Shown: positions 36,311-48,044, counted from the first letter of the stretch. The stretch is 64,000 bases of DNA from Silurus meridionalis (GCF_014805685.1 NC_060906.1:8862346-8926345), one strand, 5' to 3'. Translations and numbers: made by a program. The notes: generated by a model not told the origin, from the sequence alone.

Positions 36311-36577
36311 TGTTCCTAATGATCATGTAACAATAATTTTTGTTTCTCTATTTTTGAGCAACAAATGCTCCTGACGTACCAGTTATCCTGTCTCTTTCTA
36401 CGTTCCAGACCTGCCTGATTCATCCCTTATCCATAAACTCATGATCAACGAACTGGATTTGGACTGTAATTAGTATAGTTACAGATTGTTACAATGGCTT
36501 GGGGCTACAATTGTCATGAACCGTTTCGCATTCAAGTATCCATTAGTGAGCTTTTAATAACCTCAATAGAGATTCAA

Positions 36578-36725
36578 CTATAATAAATGGACATTCGGAG
36601 TCACTCAGATGAGAATGGGTTCCACTTCTGAGTCTGGTTCCTCTCAAAGATTCTTCATCATATCTCAGGGAAGTTTTTCCTTGCCACTATTGCTCATTAG
36701 GGATAAACTGATAGGGACTCATTTA
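36578..36725 (+). repeat. Dispersed repeat C copy 2
   Basis: AATGGACATTCGGAGTCACT, GGTTCCTCTCAAAGATTCTT, AGGGAAGTTTTTCCTTGCCA, TCATTAGGGATAAACTGA. Shares its order with copy 1. Confidence 0.65.
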
Positions 36726-36727
36726 CT

Positions 36728-36985
36728 CTAAGCTGCATTGATTCCCAATTGAATTACGCACTGATCTGACCAAAATGTCTGTCTATTAGATATGGCCCAA
36801 CACACCTACTTTCAATTTAAAGGTGCAGGCTATTTGTTAGTATCTAGAATAGTGATGAATACAACAGGGGGCATAGCTTATCTTACAAAGAGACACAGTT
36901 ATAAAACAGTGTCTCACTGTTCATAGTAGAAAGCATTTATTTATTCAAACATTTTGGGAATATTAGTTTTAAATCTGTTACATTC
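36728..36985 (+). repeat. Dispersed repeat D copy 2
   Basis: AGGTGCAGGCTATTTGTTAG, ACAGGGGGCATAGCTTATCT, AAAACAGTGTCTCACTGTTC, TTAAATCTGTTACATTCC. Direct repeat of copy 1, with repeat C copy 2 in between. Confidence 0.55.
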
Positions 36986-37577
36986 CTGTTATATAATGTA
37001 AAGGTAAATTAGTAGATCTGGAGGGATCATGGTTATAGATTGTGTTGTTGAATTGAGATGCTTTGAATGCTGTTGTTCTCCCAACTGCATTTGCTCAGGT
37101 TTGCTGATGGTAGAGTGGCTGGCCGCTTCATGACCCAAAGCTCCCTCATGTCTGTCTTACATTTCGGCTCTACCTTTTAGTTATGCTGTCATAGGTAGTC
37201 TTGCCGGAGTCCTTGTTTGTTAAATGGTGGGGCAGAAAGGTGTGTGAGTTTCATTCTTGCTTATGACTTGTAGATACAACCATTAAAAGCTTCATATATT
37301 GTGCCATTTAGGACTTGCCTGTTTTTTTTTCTAAAGAGTTGCTCAGACCATGTGAAGCTTAGTATTCGGTGGGTGACATTCTCAGCGTTTATTCACACTA
37401 GTTGCATTGCTTTGTGTGATGCCTTTAAAAAACTCAGTCTTGTAGCCAGTTTCCTCCCCTAGAGGCACGTTACTCACTTCAGCCCCAATCACAACCCCCA
37501 TTTTTCTCTTTACACAATATGAAATATAAACCGTGCACAACTCTTACCCAACACATTTTCGCTCTTTTGAGTAAAAG

Positions 37578-37581
<4 letters not shown>

Positions 37582-37636
<55 letters not shown>
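37582..37636. repeat. (AC)n
   Basis: Perfect AC array. Confidence 0.95.
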
Positions 37637-37639
<3 letters not shown>

Positions 37640-37724
37640 CATGCTTGTTCTGATACAGACATTTTGTATGTTCTGCCACTAAACGTGTGTATTATGTCTT
37701 AAGCCCGTTTTTCTTTTTATTGTT

Positions 37725-37900
37725 GGCCACCTCAGGTTTCTAGGCGAATGTTTTTTTAAAGACACATTTCAGTTGTCAGCCTCATAATGGGCTGCGCCGC
37801 TGTGTGTTTGTGTTCTTACGAACACCTGACATCTGCGTAAGAGTCATGTTCAACTAATTTGGTTGCCCAATAAAGCAACCTGCTGGGACGGACACACGTG
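37725..37900. promoter_or_regulatory. Candidate conserved non-coding island
   Basis: TTTCAGTTGTCAGCCTCATA, ATGGGCTGCGCCGCTGTGTG, CCCAATAAAGCAACCTGCTG. Repeat-free between two CA arrays. Confidence 0.3.
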
Positions 37901-37918
37901 CACACAAACACACATGAG

Positions 37919-37990
<72 letters not shown>
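37919..37990. repeat. (CA)n with one GACA
   Basis: CA array with a single interruption at 37943. Confidence 0.95.
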
Positions 37991-37994
<4 letters not shown>

Positions 37995-38539
37995 GTTTAT
38001 AGTTGTTGACTTTGCTTTAAGGCTTTCTAATGTACGAACATTTTTTGGCTTCCCACATATAAAAAAAAAAAAAAAAAGCCCATGGTTACCTTTATGACTA
38101 GAGGGCACAGTCTTTGGTCTAGTTTTCTCTTTCCTATTATTTCTCTCTTACACACTCACAAACACACACTATTTATACTCCACAGTGTAATGCTAATAAT
38201 AATAGATTTGAGGTTCTATTTCATTACAGCTAGGATATATTTTGAAAAAGTATAAATAAAATTATATATATAAAATAAAAAATATTCATTAAGTTAAAGG
38301 CACAATAAATCAATTGAACACTTATAAATAATAAATCTTTTAGCTGTTAGCTCCATTATGAAAAGCAGTAATAATACTAATATTAATAAAAATAATGATG
38401 ATGGATTTCGGGTTCCACCATGTTACAGTTTCAACAAAACCACACATTGAATTTTTTTAATGCCCAAAACAAGCATAGGAAGGAGAGCGAGGAACAGAAT
38501 CTGAATAAAACAAGTTCTAATAATGGGCCGGATTGAAAC

Positions 38540-38850
38540 TATCCAAACGCTCTGCTGCTGTGAAATAAGCACCACCTCATTAGTGCCACTAATAACAGGA
38601 AGTCTATACGTTAAGAAATGACCGTTTTGAGCTGCCAGGTCTCTCCAGTGGCCACTAATCTCCAGCTCTAATATCGGAAATGATTACAAACTCTGTAGGC
38701 CAATCGTTAACGAAACGCTGCATGAAATGAACCGCTATTACACCGGCGCGACCGTGCTGTCGCTACACGCCGACGCCACAATTACGCGTAATTACTGATA
38801 AACGCCGTTACACATTCGACAGCTAATATCACAATTATCTCAGCAGTACG
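38540..38850. promoter_or_regulatory. Candidate conserved non-coding island, CpG-containing
   Basis: Unique sequence with unusually many CpGs for this window (CACCGGCGCGACCGTGCTGT, ACACGCCGACGCCACAATTA) and many ATTA/TAAT cores. Includes a perfect 14-bp palindrome at 38780-38793. No splice-bounded frame. Confidence 0.4.
38780..38793. promoter_or_regulatory. Perfect 14-bp palindrome AATTACGCGTAATT
   Basis: ATTA and TAAT half-sites around CGCG. It has the same half-site logic and 4-bp spacing as the 35633 palindrome, with the half-sites in the opposite order. Confidence 0.45.
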
Positions 38851-38924
38851 CTGGGGGTGGTGTGTGTGTGTTTTACTAGTGCAGTATTTAAGTGTTGGAC
38901 AGCAATATATTAACATAACAATAT

Positions 38925-39350
38925 GTTTGTGGACACCTGTTCATAAGATGTGCTTTTTGAACAATCCTTTTCTGCATTTGCTGTTATAATAACCTCCAAT
39001 CTGCTGGGAAGATGCTCCACTAGATTTTCTAATGTGCATGTGGAAATTGGTGCTCAATTCACTCACATGGGTGTTAGTAAAGTCGGGTACTGATTTGGGT
39101 GAGGTGAGGAGGACTGGGGTGCAGTCGGTGTTCCAATTCATCCCGATGGTGTTCAGTAGGGTTGAATTCAGAACTCTATAGCAGAAGATCTTCCAACTCA
39201 ACCTATCTTTATGGAATTGGCACAGGGGCATTGCCATGCTGAAACAGGTCTGGGTCTCCTGGTTCAAGTGAATTTTAATGCAACCGTATCCAAAAACACC
39301 ATATACAGTTGTCTGCCTACAACTTCAAGTGTCTCAATATTTTTGGTCCA
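38925..39350 (-). mobile_element. Family A copy 7
   Basis: GTGGACACCTGTTCATAAGA start, then CCACTAGATTTTCTAATGTG, GGTGAGGTGAGGAGGACTGG and GCACAGGGGCATTGCCATGC. The minus strand shows DFTNTHVSEL and ASSQQIGGYYNS pieces in broken frames, as expected for a Tc1 C terminus. Confidence 0.7.
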
Positions 39351-39480
39351 TAAACAGTATTTTCTTAGTCTTGAATTGTTTGTCCAATGGGACACTGACA
39401 CTAGACTCCACCCACAGCTTACTAACTGTCTCAAACAGGAAATGAACTCCAGATGGACCTTTAGAGGGAGCTGAGCCCTG

Positions 39481-39483
<3 letters not shown>

Positions 39484-39540
<57 letters not shown>
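39484..39540. repeat. (TG)n
   Basis: Perfect TG array. Confidence 0.95.
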
Positions 39541-39541
<1 letters not shown>

Positions 39542-40941
39542 GTTTGGCACTAACCAAAACCAGGCACTGTTCTTCACACAATAGAGCCCTTCTCTACCAA
39601 TATGCACCAGACTGAATTCACGAAATGCAACGATCATGCCAAAGATATTTAACATTCAAGGGTAGTTTTTTTTTTTCCCCTAAAAGAAAACAGTCGTGAA
39701 AAAGAGTGAAATATGCAAAACTATGAGTCTACACTTGTGTCGTTATTAGCTTTGCAAAGGACTGCCTAGAGGTAGCAGGCGATTGCCAGTTTCATGAGGT
39801 AAAATTTCAGCTACCTGCCCTGCACACATTCACTCCATTAAACAATGTGGATTCTATTATTATTCTGGTAAATTATAAAGTTGCAGGTAGCTACAAAGCC
39901 TGTAGAAATCTACAAATGTGACTGAATGGCCACAAGTTCTTTCAGATCGTAGCTGCTACTGACTTGGTTTTCATTGTGGATCTTAGAGCATTGGATTTGA
40001 AAGCTGGAGATTGAACATGGACTAAAAAAATGAATTTCAATGTCCAGCTGTCTTCAAACATCCAGATTTCACATCAAGTAGGCAAATCAAGTAGGTTTTA
40101 AGTGTTATTCAAACCATATATAGTCGTACAGTGAAACGGAACAACGCTACATAAAACAACAAGAGAGTAAGACAGTAAACACACTGACACTGCCGGACTG
40201 AACAGGACAGTAGACTTGTGTTAGAACCAATAAGTTTCCCATATAATAAATAATCTTCATGTAACACAAAATTTTAGCAGGAATTTGGGCAAAACAGCAA
40301 TTTTTTTGTGAACATTCCATGAATTTGTTCATTTCTTCATTTGTAAAGAAACTGTTACACACTGTGGCTGTGAGGGACCTGAATGTGTCAGGACCTTTTT
40401 TCAGAGAGCAGTAGAGTGAGTGTTCGAGGGATGTGTGGGATTAGACACAGTGCTACGGATGTCAGCTTATTCCATCACAGGTTTAAATGGTGACATTTAG
40501 TTAGTTAACACAAAAACGACCAGGAATAATGCATTCATATTTTAAGAGTGTATTCATATTATTTACAGAACAAAGTCACAATAAGAAAGATTCAGTAAAT
40601 CCATTAATTTATAAAATTCTAATAAATATTTCGATAATAAAAGCGGCAAACAGATTCAGTATAATAAAAAAAAAAAAAGACAAAAAAAAAAAATCTGTCT
40701 GATATCAGAAATAAAGCTCTAATATTTTGTGAACAGGAATGTCCATAATAATGTTCTGTATTTATAAGAATAAACATTTGAACAATTTGATTTAAAATTT
40801 CAAAAATCATGGTAGGAATATTTCAAGAATAAAATAAAATTTACTAAGGGTACTCGTGGGATCGCATTAAGAGATTGTGTTTGTGATTATACAAAAGGAA
40901 TAATAAAAACAATATGCTGTGCTTTAAATTTAGTCCGTGTG

Positions 40942-40948
<7 letters not shown>
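39541..40948. other. No gene seen
   Basis: Unique AT-rich sequence with two long A runs near 40665-40692. Confidence 0.5.

Positions 40949-41024
<76 letters not shown>
40949..41024. repeat. (AT)n
   Basis: Perfect AT array just before family A copy 8. Confidence 0.95.
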
Positions 41025-41026
<2 letters not shown>

Positions 41027-41032
41027 TGAATT

Positions 41033-41175
41033 CAACCCTACTGAACACCATCGGGATGAATTGGAACACCGACTGCACCCCAGTCTTCCTCACCTCACCC
41101 AAATCAGTACCCGACTAAACAACAAAAGGCATATGTGCACTAACTAACAGCAGAGATTCACCAGTATACAATACA
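41033..41175 (+). mobile_element. Family A copy 8 (fragment)
   Basis: Reads [14 protein letters not shown] at 41036-41077, the equivalent of the NPIEHLWDELERRL region that carries the catalytic glutamate of Tc1 transposases. It starts directly after a (TA)n array. Confidence 0.7.
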
Positions 41176-41184
41176 ACACCTGTA

Positions 41185-41426
41185 GCAGCTGTAAGCCTTG
41201 ATTTTTCCGCCACTTCCATGAAGTTCTTCTGCGGCTGCACCGAGATAACCGGCGTTAAATGGCAAATTCTTCCCCTTGTGCTCGAGATATCAGGGTTCGT
41301 GACATAAAAGAATCGACATAACCGATAAAAAATGCTAAGACAAAGCGAGAATTTGGCGGTTCCACTTCAAAAACGTCGACTTAATAGGGTTGTCGAGATA
41401 AGCCAGGTCGAGATAAGCGGATTCCA

Positions 41427-41431
<5 letters not shown>
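41185..41431 (-). mobile_element. Candidate pogo-like element, half copy
   Basis: The right end reads GTCGAGATAAGCGGATTCCACTCTA before a (TA)n array; its reverse complement (GTGGAATCCGCTTATCTCGA) resembles Tigger/pogo termini. Related motifs CGAGATAACCGGCG and CTCGAGATATCAGG occur inside. No left terminus. Confidence 0.35.

Positions 41432-41518
<87 letters not shown>
41430..41518. repeat. (TA)n then (CA)n
   Basis: TA to 41503, then eight CA units. Confidence 0.95.
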
Positions 41519-41627
41519 TTTATAGTATAAAGAACAATATATATAAATCTATACAGAGCAATATAAAGATTTGGATATTATTGTATTAAGTGGGGCCAAT
41601 AGTTTTAGTCACAATGTTGAAGTAGAA

Positions 41628-41666
41628 AGTACATCATGGTCCTGCAGTTAATGTGATGTCCACTTC

Positions 41667-41711
<45 letters not shown>

Positions 41712-41761
41712 GTTGCTAAAAGAAGAGGAGTCTGGTTATAGCAGGAAGTGAGTTTATAGGA

Positions 41762-41823
<62 letters not shown>

Positions 41824-41916
41824 TTTTGGGGTGTTAAAAGGTAGCCAAGTGTTAAACATAGGTAAAATAAGAAGGGGAGAAATAAAATGCCACGAAACTA
41901 AATGCATCAACTGTCT

Positions 41917-41976
<60 letters not shown>

Positions 41977-42219
41977 TGAGCAAATGTGTGAATTTCCCCA
42001 CCAAAAAAATCTGTCACAATTAAACAATTTGCTCATCTGTTTGTAATCCAGCTGTTTGCCAAATAAAAAATTTTTAGAAAGGCGGGAATTTCGGCAAAGT
42101 GCTGTCAGAACACGAGAAAAGGCATCTGTAATACGGATCTTCCCTCTGCTCAGAGTCTGCACTCTGGAACGAAATGCATGTTTACGCAGTCGAGAACGGA
42201 AGATGAGTGTAAACACTCG

Positions 42220-42269
<50 letters not shown>

Positions 42270-42308
42270 GGAGTGGACATCACATTAACTGCAGGACCAT
42301 GATGTACT
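41628..42308. repeat. 681-bp inverted-repeat structure with nested GT/CA arrays
   Basis: Arms 41628-41664 and 42272-42308 are perfect reverse complements over 37 bp (left arm starts AGTACATCATGGTCCTGCAG). Directly inside each arm lie (GT)n (41670-41712) and (CA)n (42220-42267), so the pairing can extend to about 85 bp. A second opposed pair sits within: (GT)n 41764-41821 and (CA)n 41919-41972. The 41973-42219 core is unique sequence. It could be a foldback transposon or an inverted duplication. Confidence 0.85.
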
Positions 42309-42383
42309 ATCTGATAATCTCCTGTCTCCCAAACAAACTAAAAATTGTCCCAAAGTGCGCATACATATTGTACCGTGTGAGTG

Positions 42384-42386
<3 letters not shown>

Positions 42387-42427
<41 letters not shown>
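42387..42427. repeat. (TG)n
   Basis: Perfect TG array, 79 bp outside the large inverted repeat. A GTT run follows at 42497-42511. Confidence 0.95.
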
Positions 42428-42429
<2 letters not shown>

Positions 42430-43147
42430 TCCCGTCTTCATGCGTGTTGCAAACCAAACCTGAAACAAACCAGCCACTCAAGCTGTCCGTTTTTTTTGTT
42501 GTTGTTGTTGTTATTAATGTTGTTACACCCCCCCAACACAACAAAGAATCCGATGCGAGGCCAGGTGTAATTTCCATAACAGCCTTTTCGTTTACAAATT
42601 CAAATCGGCCTGTCGAACACACCGACTGCTGGCGCTGTATGTGAAAAGAGCACGCTGCCATGCAAACCCTCGATCCCGCGTGTTATTCTTTCAATGTGCT
42701 CTGTCAAAGGTTCCTCAAAAACCAACACCCTTAGATTCATGCTGAAGGTGTTCGAAAGCATGTTTCATGGAGCTGGCTGTGTGCCCACGCTTCTGTCTGT
42801 GTTAAAAGACGAAACTGGACAAAAGACTACACAAATGATCCGGCGTGAAAGAAATGCGATGATCGATTCGGAAAAGATATAGACTCTCCCTCATAATTGA
42901 TGATTATTGTCAATAAACAATGACCGACAAAGTACTTTAAATAAGATTCCCCCCAGGACCCAATTGCATTTTTCACTGACAAGAAAATCCAGACCCTTAC
43001 AGTATGGATATTGTGTTCATCAGGTAACGTGCTAAATTTTATTCATTTATTTATTAATTATTCGTTTATTACAGTTGTGTTTTTCTTTATCTGCCTTTTA
43101 TTATTGTTTTACTGTAAATGTTGGCGGAAAAGGTTTATTTGGGAGAC

Positions 43148-43277
43148 TGGAAGGTGGTAGATTAGTGGTTATTGGACTGCGGATCCGGAGGTCGTGAGTT
43201 CAAATCCAAGCCACAACAAAGCTGCCACTGCTGGGCCCCTTAGCAAGGCCCTTAACCCAAAAGCTGCTCAATTGAAT
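43148..43277 (+). repeat. tRNA-derived SINE copy 6
   Basis: AGGTGGTAGATTAGTGGTTA (A box), GTCGTGAGTTCAAATCCAAG (B box), GCTGCCACTGCTGGGCCCCT, CTGCTCAATTGAATG. This is the clearest tRNA-like head of the family. It abuts family A copy 9. Confidence 0.7.
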
Positions 43278-43545
43278 GATGATGTGCTTTCCATGGGATG
43301 GAGTGGTAGATATTGAGTGGCCTGCTATAGAGCTCTTACACTGACTCACACCCCAAGGCCTCCTCACCTCACCAACATCACTACCTGAATTTGCTTATAC
43401 CCTTGTGGCTGAATGAGCACAAATCTCCACAAAATCTAGTGGAACAATTTCCCAGCAGGGTGGAGGTAATTATAACAGTAAATTTGGGCTAAATGTGGAA
43501 CGGGATTTTCAAAATGGAAGATCCCAATCTTCTGGTGTCCACAAA
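43278..43545 (+). mobile_element. Family A copy 9
   Basis: GAGTGGCCTGCTATAGAGCT, CTCCTCACCTCACCAACATC and GAGCACAAATCTCCACAAAA blocks, ending TGGTGTCCACAAATTTA. It abuts the SINE copy at 43148. Confidence 0.7.
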
Positions 43546-43813
43546 TTTAAAGATGGTGTAGAGTAGAGTGCACTGTGTTTTGAACTCTCTAAAAACATAA
43601 ATCCTTTGGAAAAAAAAGAAAGAAAATGAGATGGATAGAGTGAGACATCGAGTATAAACACACAGCAAATGAGGCGCTCTGAAAGCGACTGATAACACAG
43701 CTGAGTCTTAAAGGTAACGGCAGACGCTCAGGAGACGTCAGGGAAGTTTATACAAGAACGCAGGCATAAATCTCATCTTTTAAACATCCGTCTACTTCTC
43801 TAAATCTACTATG

Positions 43814-43902
43814 CTGTGTGTGTGTGTGTGTGTGTGTGTGAGTGTGCTGCCTGATGAGTTATTAAGGATATGAAGCATACTAACACTTGAGTGCGACGGA
43901 CA

Positions 43903-43972
<70 letters not shown>
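43814..43972. repeat. (TG)n and (TA)n
   Basis: TG at 43814-43840 and TA at 43908-43972. The TA array borders hAT-like family G copy 1. Confidence 0.95.
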
Positions 43973-43975
<3 letters not shown>

Positions 43976-44179
43976 AGGACTGTAACGGTACACAAAAGTA
44001 CACAAAAAGTTTATTATTATTATTATATATGATCAACATTTGAACAGTTTACATTTTTATTTATAAAATAATTGAGTAATCAATTAACTTGGCACAAATT
44101 ACATTGATTTAATAAAATGAAATAAATGGAAAAATGTAATTAAATAGTTTATATTTGTTAGACCCCAGATGTGTATGTA

Positions 44180-44219
<40 letters not shown>

Positions 44220-44765
44220 ACAGATATAATCTACTTAACTGTTCTACTTATTTTAGCACATTTTAACAAATGTATGTCTTTATAACGAATTAATGTCTTC
44301 AATCCTTCTTTCCTTCATTCATTCACTTCCTTGATATAAGGAATTGTCAGGATTTTCCGCTTTAAAAATAAATTCTTTAGCCTGGACATAAAATCTTAGC
44401 ACTACCGTTAGACACTAGCCACTTCCTGATTAGCAGCTAACTCTAGTGCTATGGATTCTTCAGCATTTTCATGCATGCGCAAGACAAATTGTATTTCCCG
44501 CACGGAGTGAGCAGCCACAGTGACACTGTGCTAACTCTAGGCTCTTTTTTATACCCCTGACATTGTTGTGTATGTTATGAAGTTTAAAAATAATAATAAA
44601 AGAAATGCACTTAAAGTGCAAGGCGAAGACTAAACAAACTTGCGGTCTGCCACTTAATATGTTTCTGAGGGAACTCAGATTGTAACTATGTTCAGGTACA
44701 AAGGATTGCCTGAAGCCCTGTACCGATGAATTTCTGAACGAATACATGTAACCGTTACACCCCTA
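43976..44765 (+). mobile_element. hAT-like non-autonomous element, family G copy 1
   Basis: Left end AGGACTGTAACGGTACAC, right end ACATGTAACCGTTACACCCC; the CAGGGGTGTAACGG-type termini are common in teleost hAT-like elements. Internal block 44070-44175 (GGCACAAATTAC ... TTTGTTAGACCCC) recurs in two other places in this window, which defines the family. It contains a (GT)n array at 44183-44214. No intact coding region. Confidence 0.6.
44183..44214. repeat. (GT)n inside family G copy 1
   Basis: Sixteen GT units at the same internal position as in copy 3. Confidence 0.95.
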
Positions 44766-44907
44766 TATACTGTATACCCACACAATCCATCTCTTTGTGT
44801 TGTACATCTTTCTGATGTTTAAATGTGTAGACTTATGTGGTAACAGTTTGGGGAGGAAATGTAGCTAGCGTCTATATGATTTTTTCAACCTGAACATACA
44901 TTCGTTA

Positions 44908-45620
44908 ATGGATATAGTGATTTGTGGTGAGAGTAGGGAGCAGGTGGGAAGAGCCTGGAGAGGTGGGGATATGTGCTGGAGAGAAGGAGAATGAAGGTCA
45001 GTAGGAGTAAGACAGAGTACATGTGTGTAAATGAGAGGGAGGGCAGTGGAGTGGTGCGGTTACAGGGAGAAGAGGTGGAGAAGTTGGAGGAGTTCAGGTA
45101 CCTGGGGTCAACAGTGCAAAGTAATGGACAGTGTGTTAGAGAAGTGAAGAAAAGAGTGCAGGCAGGGTGGAGTGGGTGGAGAAGAGTATCTGTGAGAATG
45201 AAAGGGAAAGTTTATAGGACTGTGGTGAGACCTGCGATGTTGTATGGTTTAGAGACAGTGGCATTGAGTAAAAGACAGGAGGTGGAGCTGGAGGTAGCAG
45301 AGCTGAAGATGTTGAGGTTTTCGTTGGGAGTGACGAGGATGGACAGGATTAGAAATGAGTTTATTAGAGGGACAGCGCATGTAGGACGTTTTGGAGACAA
45401 GGTGAGGGAGGCGAGATTGAGATGGTTTGGACATGTGCAGAGGAGGGACATGGGGTATATCTGTAGGAGAATGCTGAGGATGGAGCCACTAGGAAGGAGG
45501 AAAAGAGGAAGGCCAAAGAGGAGGTTTATGGATGTGGTGAGGGAAGACATGCAGGTATGGAGACGAATGATTCTCTGTGGCAACCCCTAATGGGAGCAGA
45601 CAAAAAGAAGAAGATGATCC
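44908..45620 (+). mobile_element. LINE 3' end, 5'-truncated
   Basis: Open from 44973 to 45590 (205 codons): MKVSRSKTEYMCVNE, EFRYLGSTVQSNGQC, YRTVVRPAMLYGLE, RIRNEFIRGTAHVGRFGDKV, EARLRWFGHVQRR, GRPKRRFMDVVRED. This is the C-terminal part of a non-LTR retrotransposon polyprotein after the RT core. The FADD box is just lost at the 5' edge (DIVICGESREQV at 44912, with a frameshift afterwards). The 3' end GGCAACCCCTAATGGGAGCA followed by an (A/G)-rich tail is the natural terminus. 5' truncation is typical of target-primed reverse transcription. Confidence 0.85.
44973..45590 (+). pseudogene. C-terminal RT-domain ORF of the truncated LINE
   Basis: 205 codons without a stop. The ATG is internal to the original protein, so it is a remnant and not a gene start. 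The motif order is listed under the enclosing element. The long intact frame suggests a fairly recent insertion. Confidence 0.75.
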
Positions 45621-45817
45621 TTTAATGGCAAAACATTTTTTCCTTCCAATTGAAAACCATTATTATTTTTTTTTGGTTCAGGCTGAAAAATTCAATAATT
45701 GAAATGTTTCTATAAACATTTCTATCTTCCCTCTGCATTAAAGCTGGATTATAGAGACAACAAAGACAACCGTTCACATCACAGTGTCCCTGCAAACCCA
45801 AATTATACCTCTCTCAT

Positions 45818-45820
<3 letters not shown>

Positions 45821-45859
<39 letters not shown>

Positions 45860-46007
45860 CAATCCTGTCCCATTCATTTTATCCACCAATTAATAACTTT
45901 CACTCTCCTTCCAAACATACTAATAAAATGTGACAGAATCTGCACCCTACCATTAAAGCCTGCAGCTCCTTCAGTACAAGGGAAATAATCAGAAACATTC
46001 CTCTCTC

Positions 46008-46067
<60 letters not shown>
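45821..46067. repeat. Opposed (TG)n and (AC)n arrays
   Basis: TG at 45821-45856 and AC at 46010-46067, about 150 bp apart. Confidence 0.95.
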
Positions 46068-46070
<3 letters not shown>

Positions 46071-46245
46071 GCAGAGTTCAGTATGGCTTTCACATGTGCT
46101 TTGCTACATGTGTGTATCTGAGGTTGCAATTGATGTGGTGTGTGTAAGCCGAGATTGATTATGGGTCCATTTAGTAGATAAGCGCGAACGAGCAGCAACA
46201 AACCAAAAAAAAAAAAGATACTGCTTACAAACTCACACTCTCTCA

Positions 46246-46247
<2 letters not shown>

Positions 46248-46276
<29 letters not shown>
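46248..46276. repeat. (CA)n
   Basis: Directly precedes the Tc1-like fragment at 46277. Confidence 0.9.
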
Positions 46277-46278
<2 letters not shown>

Positions 46279-46790
46279 TTCTGTGGACAGAGGACTCGAA
46301 ATGTGACATTTTTGGCTCTAAAAGAAGAACTTGTGTAAGACAGAGAAAAGGGGAGATAATTTTAGCAGGCTGCCTCACCCCCCACAGCACCATTTGATAC
46401 TTCAGCACCATACGATTTTATCTGGACTGCAGCTCATTGGAACCGACTTCACCATACAACAAGACAATGAGCCGTAGCGTACGTCCAGACACTATAAGTG
46501 GTATTTAGAGAACAAAAACAGTGGGCTGGAGTGATATCTATCATAAAATGACCTGTCCAGTCACCACACCGAAATCCTACTGAACTGCTCTGGGATGAAC
46601 TGGATCTGAAAGTCAGAAAGAAGTCTACAACCAATGAAGAACATCTTTGGCACGTTTTACAAGAGGCACGGCAAAGTATTTCAACTGAATGTTTGGATGC
46701 GTGTGAAAGATGCTAAGGGAGGATTTTCCAATGAAAAAGTGTAACATATGTAAATTCGTGTATTTGTTTGGTCAAAGTAAATTTCCTTAC
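46277..46790 (+). mobile_element. Decayed Tc1-like fragment, DDE core
   Basis: The plus strand reads VLWTEDSKCDIFGSKRRTCVR (46280-46340), matching WTDESKFEIFGS. Then come FTIQQDNEP near 46447 (second D region) and an LLNCSGMNWI-type remnant of the NP-ELLWDELD stretch. It begins exactly at a (CA)n array that replaced its 5' part. Confidence 0.65.
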
Positions 46791-46896
46791 CATTGTATTG
46801 GCTAGTTTGTTGCATAGAAGAGCACTGAACTTTACTCACAATGCTGTTTTCTGATCTAGATAGTGTTGCAGTGCAGTTGAGCGCTTGCTTTTTTGC

Positions 46897-46898
<2 letters not shown>

Positions 46899-46939
<41 letters not shown>
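46899..46939. repeat. (TTA)n
   Basis: About 13 TTA units, one of the few trinucleotide arrays here. Confidence 0.95.
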
Positions 46940-48042
46940 CATAGAAAATATTCAATCTGCTTCAGGGTGAATGGTAGAATACTTACTGTTCCACCTACTT
47001 TTAATCTAAAAGATGAGCTTCCTTGACTTGAAAGTGTTCATTATGGCTAACCACAAATATTAAAAACTTCCACCAGTGTTATGCCGCGATGCTTTTTCCC
47101 CACCCAAGCAAATGTATGTTTTTATCACATATTGCAAAAATCCTTATTATTTTTTTTATTTTTTTAACAAACTGATCTTGAAAAATACAGCATTTTATTC
47201 ATTATGAATTCTATTGCAGTTGGACTGTTTGAATTAGATCCCTATCTGTACTATTTGTACAGTTAAGATATATAAATAGAGAGCATGCTGGACACAAAAC
47301 CAATTTTTGTTCCATGAAAAGCTGAAGACATCACACAGATTTCAACCAGCACCAACCAAAACATCCAGTACATAGACCATTTAATTACATAACCATGTAA
47401 TCATAATGGTTCAGAAAACACCAGCCCTGCATCACAGTGATCTACAGTGCTTGAGAGATGGCCACAGAATACAGGCATTTTAGCCGACTTTGGAGCTCTA
47501 TATTATGCTTCAGGCACTTCTACGTAGTGCATTTCTTTTTTTAGATTGTTTATCATTCGAAAAATTCCTAAAAAGTCATTTCAGTCCTTGTTTTCCTTTA
47601 TTCAAATTGGTTTCATGACTTTCCGAGAACCGATTTCAATCTAATCGCGATGGCAGATAGATTCGAAACCCGAGCGTATTTCAAGAGTATTTAGTTTTGA
47701 TACAAGCACCACTCTATACCTGTTTTCAACCGTGTTTTAGTAACAGGGTGGGATCTGTGACGCGTACTTTGCAAAGTTATGCAAAACATCACAGGTGTGA
47801 CAGCAACGTGCTTCAAGGCAGTTTGTGTTCATGGGAACCATCTGTGTTATGTCAGACTGACTAAAACGCTGCTAAATAGAGGTTTCATAAAATCTGTAAT
47901 TAGAAAGAAACAACATGATTCATTAAATAGTAAAATAAAAGTTTTGCTACTTGCCGTAATGCAAATACACGCAATATATTTAATTTGTCATGTCTAAATC
48001 TAGTTTCTGTTTCAGATAATAAAGATTTTTATGTCAAAATTG
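46940..48042. other. No gene seen
   Basis: AT-rich unique sequence between the TTA array and the Tigger/pogo element. Confidence 0.5.
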
Positions 48043-48044
48043 TA

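Noticed and set aside
41716..42264. 182-codon minus-strand open frame
   Set aside because: Its ends are poly(CV) and poly(HT) translated from CA/GT arrays and the middle has no family resemblance. It is a by-product of the inverted-repeat structure.
43148..43215. tRNA gene
   Set aside because: Only an A/B-box-like SINE head. No cloverleaf, and the body continues into the SINE found in six copies.
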